Shown one piece after another: positions 44,552 through 54,435 of a stretch of 64,000 nt of DNA (positions are counted from its first letter, which is position 1; each line of letters starts with the position of its first letter). Position numbers and translations under genes: made by a program. The stretch is from Macrothele yani (Eukaryota; Arthropoda; Arachnida; Araneae; Macrothelidae), in the NCBI GenBank assembly GCA_039090855.1, contig CM077006.1, forward strand, positions 51,159,336 to 51,223,335, written 5' to 3'. Below the pieces are notes generated by a model, which worked only from the letters and a program-made list of their open reading frames with translations, was not told where the DNA came from and searched no databases.

Positions 44552-45929
44552 CCGTGCAAATTAATTGAGACAAGCTATTTTATTCTCCGAATTGTAATGT
44601 GATCGCCAGTTGATGTCGGAAACCCACGTAAACCGGTTTTATCAGCTGTGAGGTGCTGTGACTGTTAGAACGTGATAGTAGGAATGTGGTTTGACCAGTT
44701 TTAAACAGGAAATAGGCACTTCAGCTTCAGTTGTGAGCTTTCGTGTGTGAAAGGTGGATGTTAGTTTTTGCTCTCTGTGAGTACGTGTTGCTTTCGTGTA
44801 TTGAAAAATGGATATTTCCCCAAGGAAGCGTGCAAAAATAATTGCTCTGAAGGATCACACTTCTATGACAGTGAGAGATAACGCTTCTGCAGTTGGTGTA
44901 GGCAAATCAAGTGTATCAAGACTACTTACGCGATACAATGCATCTGGATCATTGTCTCCAAGAAGGAGAGGTTAATGTAGAAGAAAACGAAAAACAAATC
45001 CACGAACCGATAAATATCTAATCAGAAATAGTAAAATTAATAAAAAAAAAAAAAAAAAAAAAACAAGCACCGACCTTCAAAGAGATTTATTGGCTAGTGG
45101 TTGTAATATTAGTGATTCAACTGTACGCCGTAGGCTTCTGGAAGTTGGCAGGAAGGCAAGAAGACCAACGAAAAAACAATATTTGAATGCGAAATTGAAG
45201 ATAAAACGTTTAGCATGAGCCAAAAAATATAAATCATGGACTGCTGACGACTAGAAAAAGGTAATTTTCAGTGATAAAACTCATTTATTTGTGCAGGGTT
45301 ACCAAGCAAATGTCGTTAGACGAAGTAACTGTGAACCCTTAAGACCTGAGCATATCAAACAAACTGTAAATCACCCTCTGAAACAGATGTTTTGGGGTTT
45401 TTTTCACATCAAATGGCACTGGAAGCTTAGTTCCTGTTCAAGGTATGATGAATTCAGCCAAGTACGTAGAAATATTACAACGTAGGATTGTTCCATTCTT
45501 GCAAACTTTTGACGGGGCATTTCAACATGACTTGGCCCCATGTCACGATTCGAAATTGGTCAAGAATTTCATGCTGGGAAATCGAATTCATTTCCTTGAT
45601 TGGCCTGGAAATTCACCAGACTTAAATCCCATAGACAACTTGTGGAATATTTTGAAGAGACGTTTAGGTAAAATGGACTGTGCAATCAAAGAACGCATGA
45701 TAAAGAATGCTATAAAAGTGTGGTTCCACGATTATGAAGTCAAAAATATGTGCACTCAATTAGTGGAGTCAATGCCAAAACGAATTCAAGAGGTAATTTC
45801 TGCTAAAGGAGGACATACTTTATACTAATACAGGTATTTATCAATGTATATCAAGGCTTAGAATGATATAAAGGCATAGCTTTGGAAAAAAAGAGTGATT
45901 TTTTACTTTGTCCCAATTAATTTGCACAG
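44552..45929 (+). mobile_element. Tc1-like element with complete ends
   Basis: Termini CCGTGCAAATTAATTGAGAC (44552) and the complement of CTGTGCAAATTAATTGGGAC at 45929, with TA at 44550-44551 and 45930-45931. Length 1378 bp including an internal 23-A run at about 45041-45063. Confidence 0.93.
44809..45828 (+). pseudogene. Tc1-like transposase
   Basis: The start at 44809 gives MDISPRKRAKIIALKDHTSM and a helix-turn-helix (DNASAVGVGKSSVSRLL). After stops and the poly(A) expansion it continues with ISDSTVRRRLLEVGRKARRP and VIFSDKTHLFVQGYQANVVR (first Asp, with the usual DE reading DK). The last, fully open frame (45445-45828) holds MMNSAKYVEILQRRIVPFLQ, FQHDLAPCHDSKLVKNF with the second Asp, NSPDLNPIDNLWNILKRRLG (usual IENLW Glu is Asp) and a normal C-terminus GGHTLY. 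Two catalytic-region substitutions, stops near 44973, 45218 and 45254, and a frameshift near 45400 mean it is inactive. Confidence 0.9.
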
Positions 45930-46230
45930 TATAGTACGAGACATGCTAATCGTTTAATCCATGTTCGGGTTTTTAGAGGAACTGTAGTGGGATGTAATCT
46001 AATTATATGCAACAGCAGATTCCATATCGCATATAGCATTTGAAGCATGCCACAAACTGCCCATATTTAACAGGTTAAATACTAGTACCGTGCTTCAGTG
46101 ACCATTCTTATAAAAGCCCCGACTTTTCTCTTTTGACAAAGGCTTTCCCTCGTATAACTTCCGATATTCCTCCCCCACGAGGTATCTCAAAATTTCTAGA
46201 TATAGAATTTCGTCATGACAGCTGTATTAG

Positions 46231-47930
46231 TTTTTAACACGTCCCTTGTAAAAAAAGATCGTGCTTATGTTATCACTTTGTCCGTCCGTAAGTCTGTGGA
46301 CACCATCATACCTCTGCAAATATTAGCTGAAAAATTATTTTGCATTGGGAAGCTTGAAATGTGAGAGCGATGATCCTTGCTTTCCAGGTTTTATATAATG
46401 CATAACTTCGCCACCAGAGGGTGCAAATGCAGATGCTATCTACTCCAAAATGCATTTTATTCAATATAACTGCTTCTGAACATCCGATTGAAAACATCCT
46501 TTGTTCCATTCGGTACCATTTATAACAAAAACTGCTTTGGGTGCAATTTCTTTCTCAAGTAATAATACATAGTTTCTCTGCCAGGGGGCGTAAAGTTAAA
46601 TTGTGATTTCTCGATATCTCTGCTTCTAAAAGTCCGATTTGAAAAGTTCTTTTTGCATCGGATAGAGATCCTGGTGGAAAATGTTCTGCATATAATTTCA
46701 AATTTTCGTAGAGAATGGTTTGGCCACTAGGGGGCGTAAGTGTATATTTTTATTTCTGATGTACTTGCAGCAAAACTTGAGCTTTTGAAAACTCGATAGG
46801 AAAAATTCTTTCGCGGTCAGATACCACTCACCACGACAAGCTTTTTGAGAATACCTTGTGCTGAAAACATACTGCATAATTTTTCCGCCAGGGGGCGTAG
46901 ATGTATATCTTATTTTTGTCGATATTTCAGCTTCTAACAGCCCGATTTGAAAAAAAAAATCTTTGTCGGAGAACGTTTCGAGTGCGAAATTATTTGCGTA
47001 TAATTTGAGCATTTTCTTAACACACAAGTGTGCTCCTAAGAGGGCATAAGTTCACGTTTCCTTTTGCAACATATTAGCAGCAACACCTGCGCGTGTAAAA
47101 CCCCGACTGGAAAAATATTTGTTCTGTCAAATACTACTAACTGCCAAAACAATTTGTGTACATTTACTGCCGAAAATAATGCGCAATTTTCCTTGTAGGG
47201 GCGCAAATGTCTAAGTTTTTGTTAATATCTTTGCTTTTTCAAATTTTAGTTTTTTTGTTCATATCTTTGCTTTTCTGATTTAAAATATTCTTTGAATGAC
47301 GTATACTATTTACTTTGTGGAACACTTTGCCTCTACTTGTGTGGTTTTGTAGTTCACAGTTCTGGCGCTAGGTGGTGTTAGTGTGTATTTTCGTTTGATG
47401 CTGTATCTCCGCCTCTAAAAATTCTGTTAAAAAGTTTTTTTTTTTCTGTATGTCATTCGTTAAAGATGGGGATATTATCTTTTTAAAATGGTTCATAGTT
47501 TACCCGCTAGGGGACAGAGATGTCAAAAACCTTTTTCTCACTATCTGGGTTTCCAAGAGTCGTATTTCAATAATTTTTTTTTTAATACAGCTTTTGCTAT
47601 GAAGAATACCTTTCACATATTTTCTGCTTTTCCATTATTCAAAGCTCTTCCGCTAGGGGGTGTAAAGCTAGATCATGTTTTCCTCTAAATCTGTTCTTCT
47701 AACTGTTTGATATAAAAATCGCTTAGTCTCTGATATGTTCCTTCAGCTAAGAGACATTTTTGATCACAATTTATTAATTTTCGTTACATACTTTTCAACC
47801 ACTAGTGGGGGAACGTAACTATTTCTGTTCCTAGATGTTTTAGCGATTATAGAAATGCGGTTAATTCTTTTGTACTTTTTATAACGGGTTCTGATGACTA
47901 AGAATAACTTTGAAATATTTTATTCGTGTC
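46231..47930 (+). mobile_element. R4: R-family element, 3' truncated
   Basis: Starts TTTTTAACACGTCCCTTGTA at 46231, with the GTCCGTCCGTAAGTCTG tract. Ten cores lie near 46410, 46583, 46727, 46885, 47033, 47197, 47364, 47502, 47650 and 47801 (for example CCACTAGGGGGCGTAAG at 46726), a mean spacing of about 155 bp. Later monomers are more diverged. No 3' terminus is seen; a LINE fragment begins at about 47930. Confidence 0.75.
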
Positions 47931-49110
47931 ATAACGGATTCAGAGCATCTCATCCTTCATTCTTTCAACATGGACAAACCATCGAAGCATATTAGAGTCC
48001 ACCTTGCTAACAACATTTTGCTTCACATTACACAACTGCAACACATCTTCATTCCTCACACAATCAGAACGTGTCTTGCCACAAACCCCCCATAAGTAAC
48101 AAATTTCTCCAGCACACAAACGACTCCTATGTTTCTTCTGTAGTGCTCAGGTTTCACTGCCATACATCGGGGTAGGAATAATTACACTTTCATACATAGC
48201 CATGCGGGACTCTCTTGAGAACCCATCATTCCTACGAAAACCTGTTCAATGAAGAATTCACTCGCTTACTAATTTCACTATCCAATTTGTTCTCTCTGTC
48301 AAACATGCTTTCTAAATACACAAACTCATTCACCTGGTCAATCACTGTGCCATTTAGACTTATGTTACACTCAGTGCCAATAGCTCCTCTCTCAAAAATC
48401 ATAACTGTGGTTCTTCCCTTATTTATACTCAGTTTGAATTTAATGCAAACTTCGTACATCCGGGACAACATACTCTGCAACTCACTTTTGCTCTCTGCCA
48501 AGACAGTGTCATCAGCATACAGCAATCTGCACACACGGATATCACCAAAACATAAACCAGTATTATCTATTTTAGCATCACCCACGCACGCATCCATAAA
48601 TATATTAAACTGCCATGGTGACATTATACAATATTGTTTTACTCCTGTACCAATAGAAAACCAATTTGATAAAACACCATTCACTCGTACACAAGCTCTA
48701 CTACCAGCATACATGGCTTTTACACTATTAAGTAGATTCCCAGTAACACCATATTCATTCGATACCTACCACAAAAGTGTCCTATTTACTCGGTCGTAAG
48801 CTTTCTCTAAATCTATGAAGGCAGCAAAAACTTTCTTACCAACAGCCAGATACTTTTCAATCATCATGCGTAATGCAAAAATTTGGTTATTGCAGCCTTT
48901 ACCAGGCATAAAACCACTCTGAACATCTCAACTTTATCTGATGTAAGACCCCGTATGTTTTCAATAACAACCATACCAAACACTTTCCCTGGCACAGTCA
49001 GTAGGCTAATACCACAATAGTTCTTGCAGTCAGTCTGATCACCTTTTGATAACGTGCTCATTACTATTGTAAATTTGTTGTCATCTTTCTTGTTGAGTTC
49101 AAACCACACA
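47930..49110 (-). pseudogene. Non-LTR retrotransposon reverse transcriptase fragment
   Basis: Minus strand, N to C. KGDQTDCKNYCGISLLTVPGK lies near 49050. The longest frame (48232-48714) has SRACVRVNGVLSNWFSIGTG, SPWQFNIFMDACVGDAKI, LLYADDTVLAESKSELQSML with the YADD catalytic pair, and ISLNGTVIDQVNEFVYLESM. Downstream frames to about 47930 give MAMYESVIIPTPMYGSET and LRWFVHVERM, the typical C-terminus of this LINE group. Frameshifts and missing 5' parts show it is a dead, 5'-truncated copy. The clade is uncertain; it is unrelated in sequence to the 54-59 kb LINE. Confidence 0.85.
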
Positions 49111-49947
49111 CAGACACACGTAAAGACAGTTAAATAATGTTCAGGGTAACCCAAACTGGGCGTTTCTATTGAAATGTCAATGTCGAATTTCTTTACGATA
49201 ACTGTACTTTCTCATACTAAAAATGGGGGAAGAGGAGAGGTATGAGGAAACAAAAACGTTAATTTTCCACAATGGTGGACGAAGTGAGGACCCCAAAGCC
49301 CTGATACCCTGCGCAGGACTCCGGTTAATCTAAATTTGACACCGGGTACAAAGGATTCCTCCTAGGGATCAAAGCCCTCTGAGTTGTTAAATTAGGAAAT
49401 AATTAAAAAGAAAGTTGTCCTCTCTATCTCTCTCTTGTTGTTCGATAACATTGTTTCTTTATCCGACTTTCCACTTGATCACAGACCGACAATATTTACT
49501 GTATTCGGAACGAATGTCTTCCCGCCTGACAGCTTCAGTTAATGTGTAGGATCGCTTAGCATTGTCATCTGAGGCTTATTGTTGAACAAATTTCGATTTT
49601 AATGTACGAGCGAGAATAAAAAATGGTTACGAATCCCAGTGATACCAGATGAAATGTTCAGAGGTGTGATGACGTCTTCACTGGAGCGTAGCCAGGGGGA
49701 AATGCTACCTGGTCGAATGCCACCTATAATTTATATGGGAACAGTTTTTGTTTTATTGAATTTTATGTTTATTGAAGTGATGCAAATCCAAAACGATGTA
49801 CAACCAAACAATATAACATCATAATACAGATATTCGACAAAGAACCAAACTAAAAGTAAAACAAGCAGAATAAAGTTACACAAACATGCGAAGTATCAAG
49901 AAATCAAACATATTCCAATTTCTTTCTTTTTTAACTTGGGGGAAGAA
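49111..49947. other. No recognised gene
   Basis: Spacer between the LINE fragment and R5. No convincing coding frame. Confidence 0.3.
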
Positions 49948-50900
49948 AACAAAACAAGAAAGGTAACACCGAATTTTCTGTTGTAATGAGCACGTCTTTT
50001 GAATCCTTTCAGACGCAAATAAAATTTATCAAAGTTATTCAAAGTCAAAGGAATCGATTTAAGAAAACCGGATTTCTTCAATCGATAAAACATCCAGAAA
50101 TAGTTACAACTACTTATTTCCACCAGCGTCTAAAAGATGTGTTTCGAAAATCAGAAAGAGTGTCAGAGACAAAAAGTTTCTCACAGCAGAAGGAGTGTCA
50201 GAGACAACGAGATTTTTAAATCGAACACTTAAAAGAGGAAATATAGAAGGGAACACCGTGTAACTCTACGGCATCTAGCGGGAAAATTTTGCATAATGGT
50301 AAAGTTGAAAACAGGCGAAAAGTAATCTTCATGGCAAAAGCTCTGCTAAGGAAAAATAACTTTTCGAATACGTTTTCAAGAAGCAGAGATAGCGAGAAAA
50401 AGGTTTTGATTTTTACGCTCCTAGCGGGAAATCAGTGCGTTATTTAAAGAGGATAATGCTCCACATCTCTATTGTAGTGAATGGCGTACAGTAAAAAGAA
50501 TTTTCTCAATAGGGTTTTAGAAGCAGAGATATAGCTGCAAACAGAATTACACAAACACCACCTAGTGACAGAACTGTGAACTACAAAACTCCTCAAATAC
50601 AAACCTAAAGTGTTCTACAAGGTAAATGGCATCCGGTGTTGAAATAATTTTTTAAATCGCACATGTAGAAGCAAAGATATTGAGAAAAACAGATTAAACT
50701 TTGGCGCCCCTAGCGACGAAATTATGCATGGGTAGAAAATGCGCACCAAGAGTTTTCATAGTTCGTAGTATCTGATCGAAAAATAATTTTTTCAACTGGG
50801 TGTTTAGTCCCGCAGATATTGCTGCATAAATGGAGACGTTAACTTATGCCCTCTAGTGGCACACATGTGCATTAAGAGAAATTTAAAATTATATGAGGAA
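49948..50900 (-). mobile_element. R5: R-family element, minus orientation, 5' truncated
   Basis: AACAAGAAAGGTAACACCGA at about 49954 and AGCACGTCTTTTG at 49989-50001 are the R 3' end in reverse. Five diverged cores follow near 50270, 50420, 50560, 50705 and 50845. The segment near 50800-50890 aligns with 43135-43240 of R3. No 5' terminus found. Confidence 0.7.
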
Positions 50901-51145
50901 CTTCGCACTGAATGGTTGGCAAACAGACACGAAGCTCCTCTAACTGATCGCAATCTGTTTTTGTTTTTTTTAGCTTTTATGTTCGTCAAACAAAGAAAGG
51001 TTTGCTCACATAAATATTAAGTGAACTGAAGAAGCGCATTTAGTGCTTTTTGTAAAGTAACTGGGAATCATTTTTGATGGAGAGCCAGAACACATCGAAG
51101 GACAACTCATTGTACTTTATTTTTAGTGTGCGATTACATTTCAGT

Positions 51146-52200
51146 TCAATTAGTTGTCCCTCTCCCTGCAGAGTACAAAAAGTTTCCGTGAGCACTTGAA
51201 CTTTCTACGAAAGGGTTCCTGACCCATTCATACATGTCAGATGACAAAGAAGGAAAGCAATTTTCTACTTTGCCAGACAGTGATTCCAAACGACTGCATA
51301 AAAGATGTTTAATTTGGTCTTGTTTTTCTCCACCCGACCCCCACAGCTGGCTTAACAACGAAAACATTTTGACATTACCAGTTGAGATATGTTTATTTTA
51401 AAAAGATAATTTGCTTTTAAATTCCAGAAGTTTATCAGTTGAGTTAAAATATTTTCTTTGCGTCCTTGCATGTTAGTATTCAATGAATTGAGAAGCTGGT
51501 GAATATCTGCTAACATGCCAACTTTAAGAGCCACAACTTGTCATCAAATAACTCAGAAAAACATGCTTTATTGTTCTTTAAAAAAAAAAAAAAAAAACAG
51601 CCGCTCCTGTGGCGCAGTGGTCTAAGCGATGGCTTCTGATCATTCGTCCTAGAAGGGTCTGGGTTCGAATCCCGGTGAGGCATGGATGTTCTGTTTGTCT
51701 TACGGCACTGGCTCTCTCCCTTTCCTGGGACAAGTGATCCTAAATTAGGGACGGGCGACTGCTTATAGCCCACAGAGTTGCTCACGGTGGTCGTTAAACC
51801 TTCAATCAAAAAAAAAAAATAATTAAAAAACGAATACATTGCAGTTGATCTCGCAGATCAGACACTCGTATTAAAACTTTTTCCCGCGAAAGCCACAGGA
51901 CATCCGTGTGTAGAAGGAGAGTAACACGATCTTCCATCATGTCTTCACAAAGTTTCGTAAATAAGGGTGACTGAAGTAGACTGTTTAACGAAGTTAACCA
52001 TGTTTACTCTTGTGTCAGGTACTTGCTTAAATTCCTCACTTGGATCATTTTTGAGACGAGATCCTCCCTATGAAGAAAGCAATGAGCTATGATGGCATTT
52101 GGATTTTTGTCTCTAATAAGAGTAACACTGGTCTACAAGGTTTTGATGGCATGAGCAAATGTAGCTGTTTTAACTAATTTTTGGGTGCTGATTTCAGATC
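51146..52200 (-). pseudogene. hAT transposase fragment (ZBED5/FAM200-like)
   Basis: Minus-strand pieces in order: NPNAIIAHCFLHR (about 52090-52050), EEFKQVPDTRVNMVNFV (about 52020), LLLHTDVLWLSR (about 51910), then after a SINE-A VGMLADIHQLLNSLNTNMQG (51460-51525), and QDQIKHLLCSRLESL and SSDMYEWVRNPFVESS (51185-51310). This order and wording match the large ZBED5/FAM200/GTF2IRD2-related hAT transposases. Numerous frameshifts; no termini found. Confidence 0.78.
51599..51825 (+). repeat. SINE-A copy inside the hAT fragment
   Basis: Full-length, with several substitutions, and preceded by an 18-A run. A target duplication is not clear because both flanks are A-rich. Confidence 0.88.
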
Positions 52201-52465
52201 TAACCTTAAGAAATGGCCACCACGGCAAGGTTTTTTTGTTATAGAGCATTAGGTAAATATGTATTATTGTTCCCATTAGAGCTTGTAATCATGTAAAAGG
52301 ACACTAGATCTTTTTATTGTCATATTTCGCCACTGGACATGTTATGGGTGGCAACGCTGATTTTTTCACAGGTAGAGAATATGTAACCGCAACCGAACCG
52401 CAATTGCTGTTTTTTACATTGAAAGAAAAACATGTGCTGCATGTTTATGAGAAAAAGTCGGCGAA

Positions 52466-54110
52466 ATGGAGAAAAGGAATCGTCGTGGATGTATTAATGT
52501 TCCGGATCAGTTTTGCTATGTGTGCGGACAGTATATTATAGAATCGCAGAGTCGTCCATTTACAAAGACTGTGAGGAAAACATACTATTTGTACTTTGGA
52601 TGTCATGTGGGAGATCAAAATAAATCGTGGGCTCCACATGTCTGCTGCATTTCCTGCTTTGTTGGCCTGAGTGAATGGTTAAAAGGTGAGCTGAAATCCA
52701 TGCCTTTCGCAGTTCCGATGATTTGGCGTGAGCCAACTGATCACGTGGAAGATTGTTATTTTTGTTTAACCAAAACGAGTGACTTTTCAAAGATGAATAA
52801 ATGCAAAATACAGAATTCAAATTTGCCATCAGCCTTAAGGCCTATTCCGCATGGAAAAGATCTTTCTATACCAAAACCTCCATTGAACTCTGAAGAGATA
52901 GATTCAGATTTATCCAATGAAGATATGGACGCACATGAAGATCCGGATCCTACAAATTGTACATACACTTTTAAACACTTATAAACGAGGTCCATTTGAC
53001 TGAGAATGATTTCTTCCGAGACCTACATCTTTCTAAACAAAAAGCTAAACTTTTAGGTTCACGACTGCAAGAGTGGAACCTGCTGGCGAAGAGTACACGT
53101 GTGTCTGTGTTCAGAAATAGAAATTTGGTTCTATGTGCTTTCTATGAAGTGTAGAATAGTATGTGTTTTTGTTCAGATATTCCGGAACTAATGACAGAAT
53201 TAGGGATATCTCACGATCCTACGGAATGGCGTCTATTTATCGTCTCATCCAAGGTTAGTTTAAAAGCTGTCCTTTTGTCCAATGGAAACCAGAAGCATTC
53301 CATTCCAGTAACACATGCTGTAGGAATGAAAGAGATGTATGAAAGCATGAATAAAATTCTCACTGCAATACAATTTGACCAGTTTAGGTGGTCAGTATGC
53401 GGTGATCTGAAAGTGATATCACTCTTGCTCGGGCTTCAAAGTGTCTTCACGAAATTTTGTTGTTTTCTTCGTATGTAGCACAGCAGAACACTACGAATGG
53501 ACAGATTGGCCTAAACGAGATGTTTTTATTCCTGGAGAGAGTAACGTTCGTCACAAGCCCCTATTTAATCTCTCTGATGTGTTGCTTCCACCACTTCATA
53601 TCAAACTGGGGTTGATGAAAAACTTTGTAAAGGCAATGGCCAAATCTGGGGAAGGTTTCTTGCACTTAAAACAAAGATTTCTGCTATTTAGTGATGCAAA
53701 ACCCAAAGAAGACACCTTCGTTGATCCTCGGATACAGAAACTACTGTATTATTCTGTTTTTATCGAAAAGCTAAACAACATGGGACTCGCCGCATGTCAG
53801 TCTTTCACATCTGCAGTCAAGGGATTTGTGGGTAACCACAAAGATGGCAACTACAAACAGCTGATTCACAACCTTCTCAAGAAATATAAAAGCCTTGGAT
53901 GTCTCATGTCCTTAAAAATGCGTTTCCTCCATTCTGTCTGGACTTCTTTCCTGACAACCTAGAAGCAGTCAGCGATGAAAAAGGAGAAAGGCTTCACCAA
54001 GATATCCGAACGATGGAGGAGAGGTATCAAGGCAGGTGGAATCCCTCAACGATGAGTGATTACTGCTGGTTTCTGAAGAAGGAGAACAACCCTACTCATA
54101 AGAGAAAAAA
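52466..54110 (+). pseudogene. Multicopy arthropod hypothetical protein, zinc-binding N-terminus, broken
   Basis: The first frame (52466-52984) starts MEKRNRRGCINVPDQFCYVC and has paired cysteines (CYVC, CCISC, CYFC) that look metal-binding, plus WAPHVCCISCFVGL, PMIWREPTDHVEDCYFCL and LRPIPHGKDLSIPKPPLNSE. Later frames give TEWRLFIVSSKVSLKAVLLS, CGDLKVISLLLGLQ, LLPPLHIKLGLMKNFVKAM and SDEKGERLHQDIRTMEERYQ. From memory this set is a high-copy protein family of unknown function in arthropod genomes, probably transposon-derived. Stops near 53155 and frameshifts near 53460 and 53900 break this copy. The end of the family (MSDYCWFLKKE) is present, so the copy is nearly full length. No ends or catalytic motif identified. 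Confidence 0.65.
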
Positions 54111-54221
54111 TGAACGACTTGTACGGGTATACGAGTATGTGTGTACACATTTATATTTGTCTTAATATTGCTTACTCTATTTCTTTTTTCTTTTGCTGTC
54201 TCATATTCAGTGAAATATGAA

Positions 54222-54250
54222 TACAATACAATACAATACAATTATTTATC
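54222..54250 (-). repeat. 3' tail microsatellite of the LINE
   Basis: Sense strand reads repeated ATTGT, about five copies, directly after the 3' UTR. It lies beside a small palindrome (CATATTCAGTGAAATATG) at 54207-54224. Confidence 0.7.
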
Positions 54251-54435
54251 GCACACATTTAAATCTTACAGTTATATGAAATTGCAATACACCAGGAGGA
54301 ATCTGAACACATTGGTTGTAAGGCGATTCCCCCTATCAGATGTAAGAAAAAGAATAAAACATATGGCATATATGAAAGCAAGTAAGATGGTTATAACAGA
54401 AGCACCATTGTTAGCAGCATGCTTAGAACTACAAT

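Noticed and set aside
48215..48799. 194-codon plus-strand open frame
   Set aside because: Shadow of the reverse transcriptase on the minus strand, which carries YADD and other motifs.
23015..51839. A recurring small protein (MGYKQSPVPNLGSLVPGKGE and SMPHRDSNPDP) on many minus-strand frames
   Set aside because: It is always the antisense translation of SINE-A (or sense of an inverted copy). It is not a gene family.
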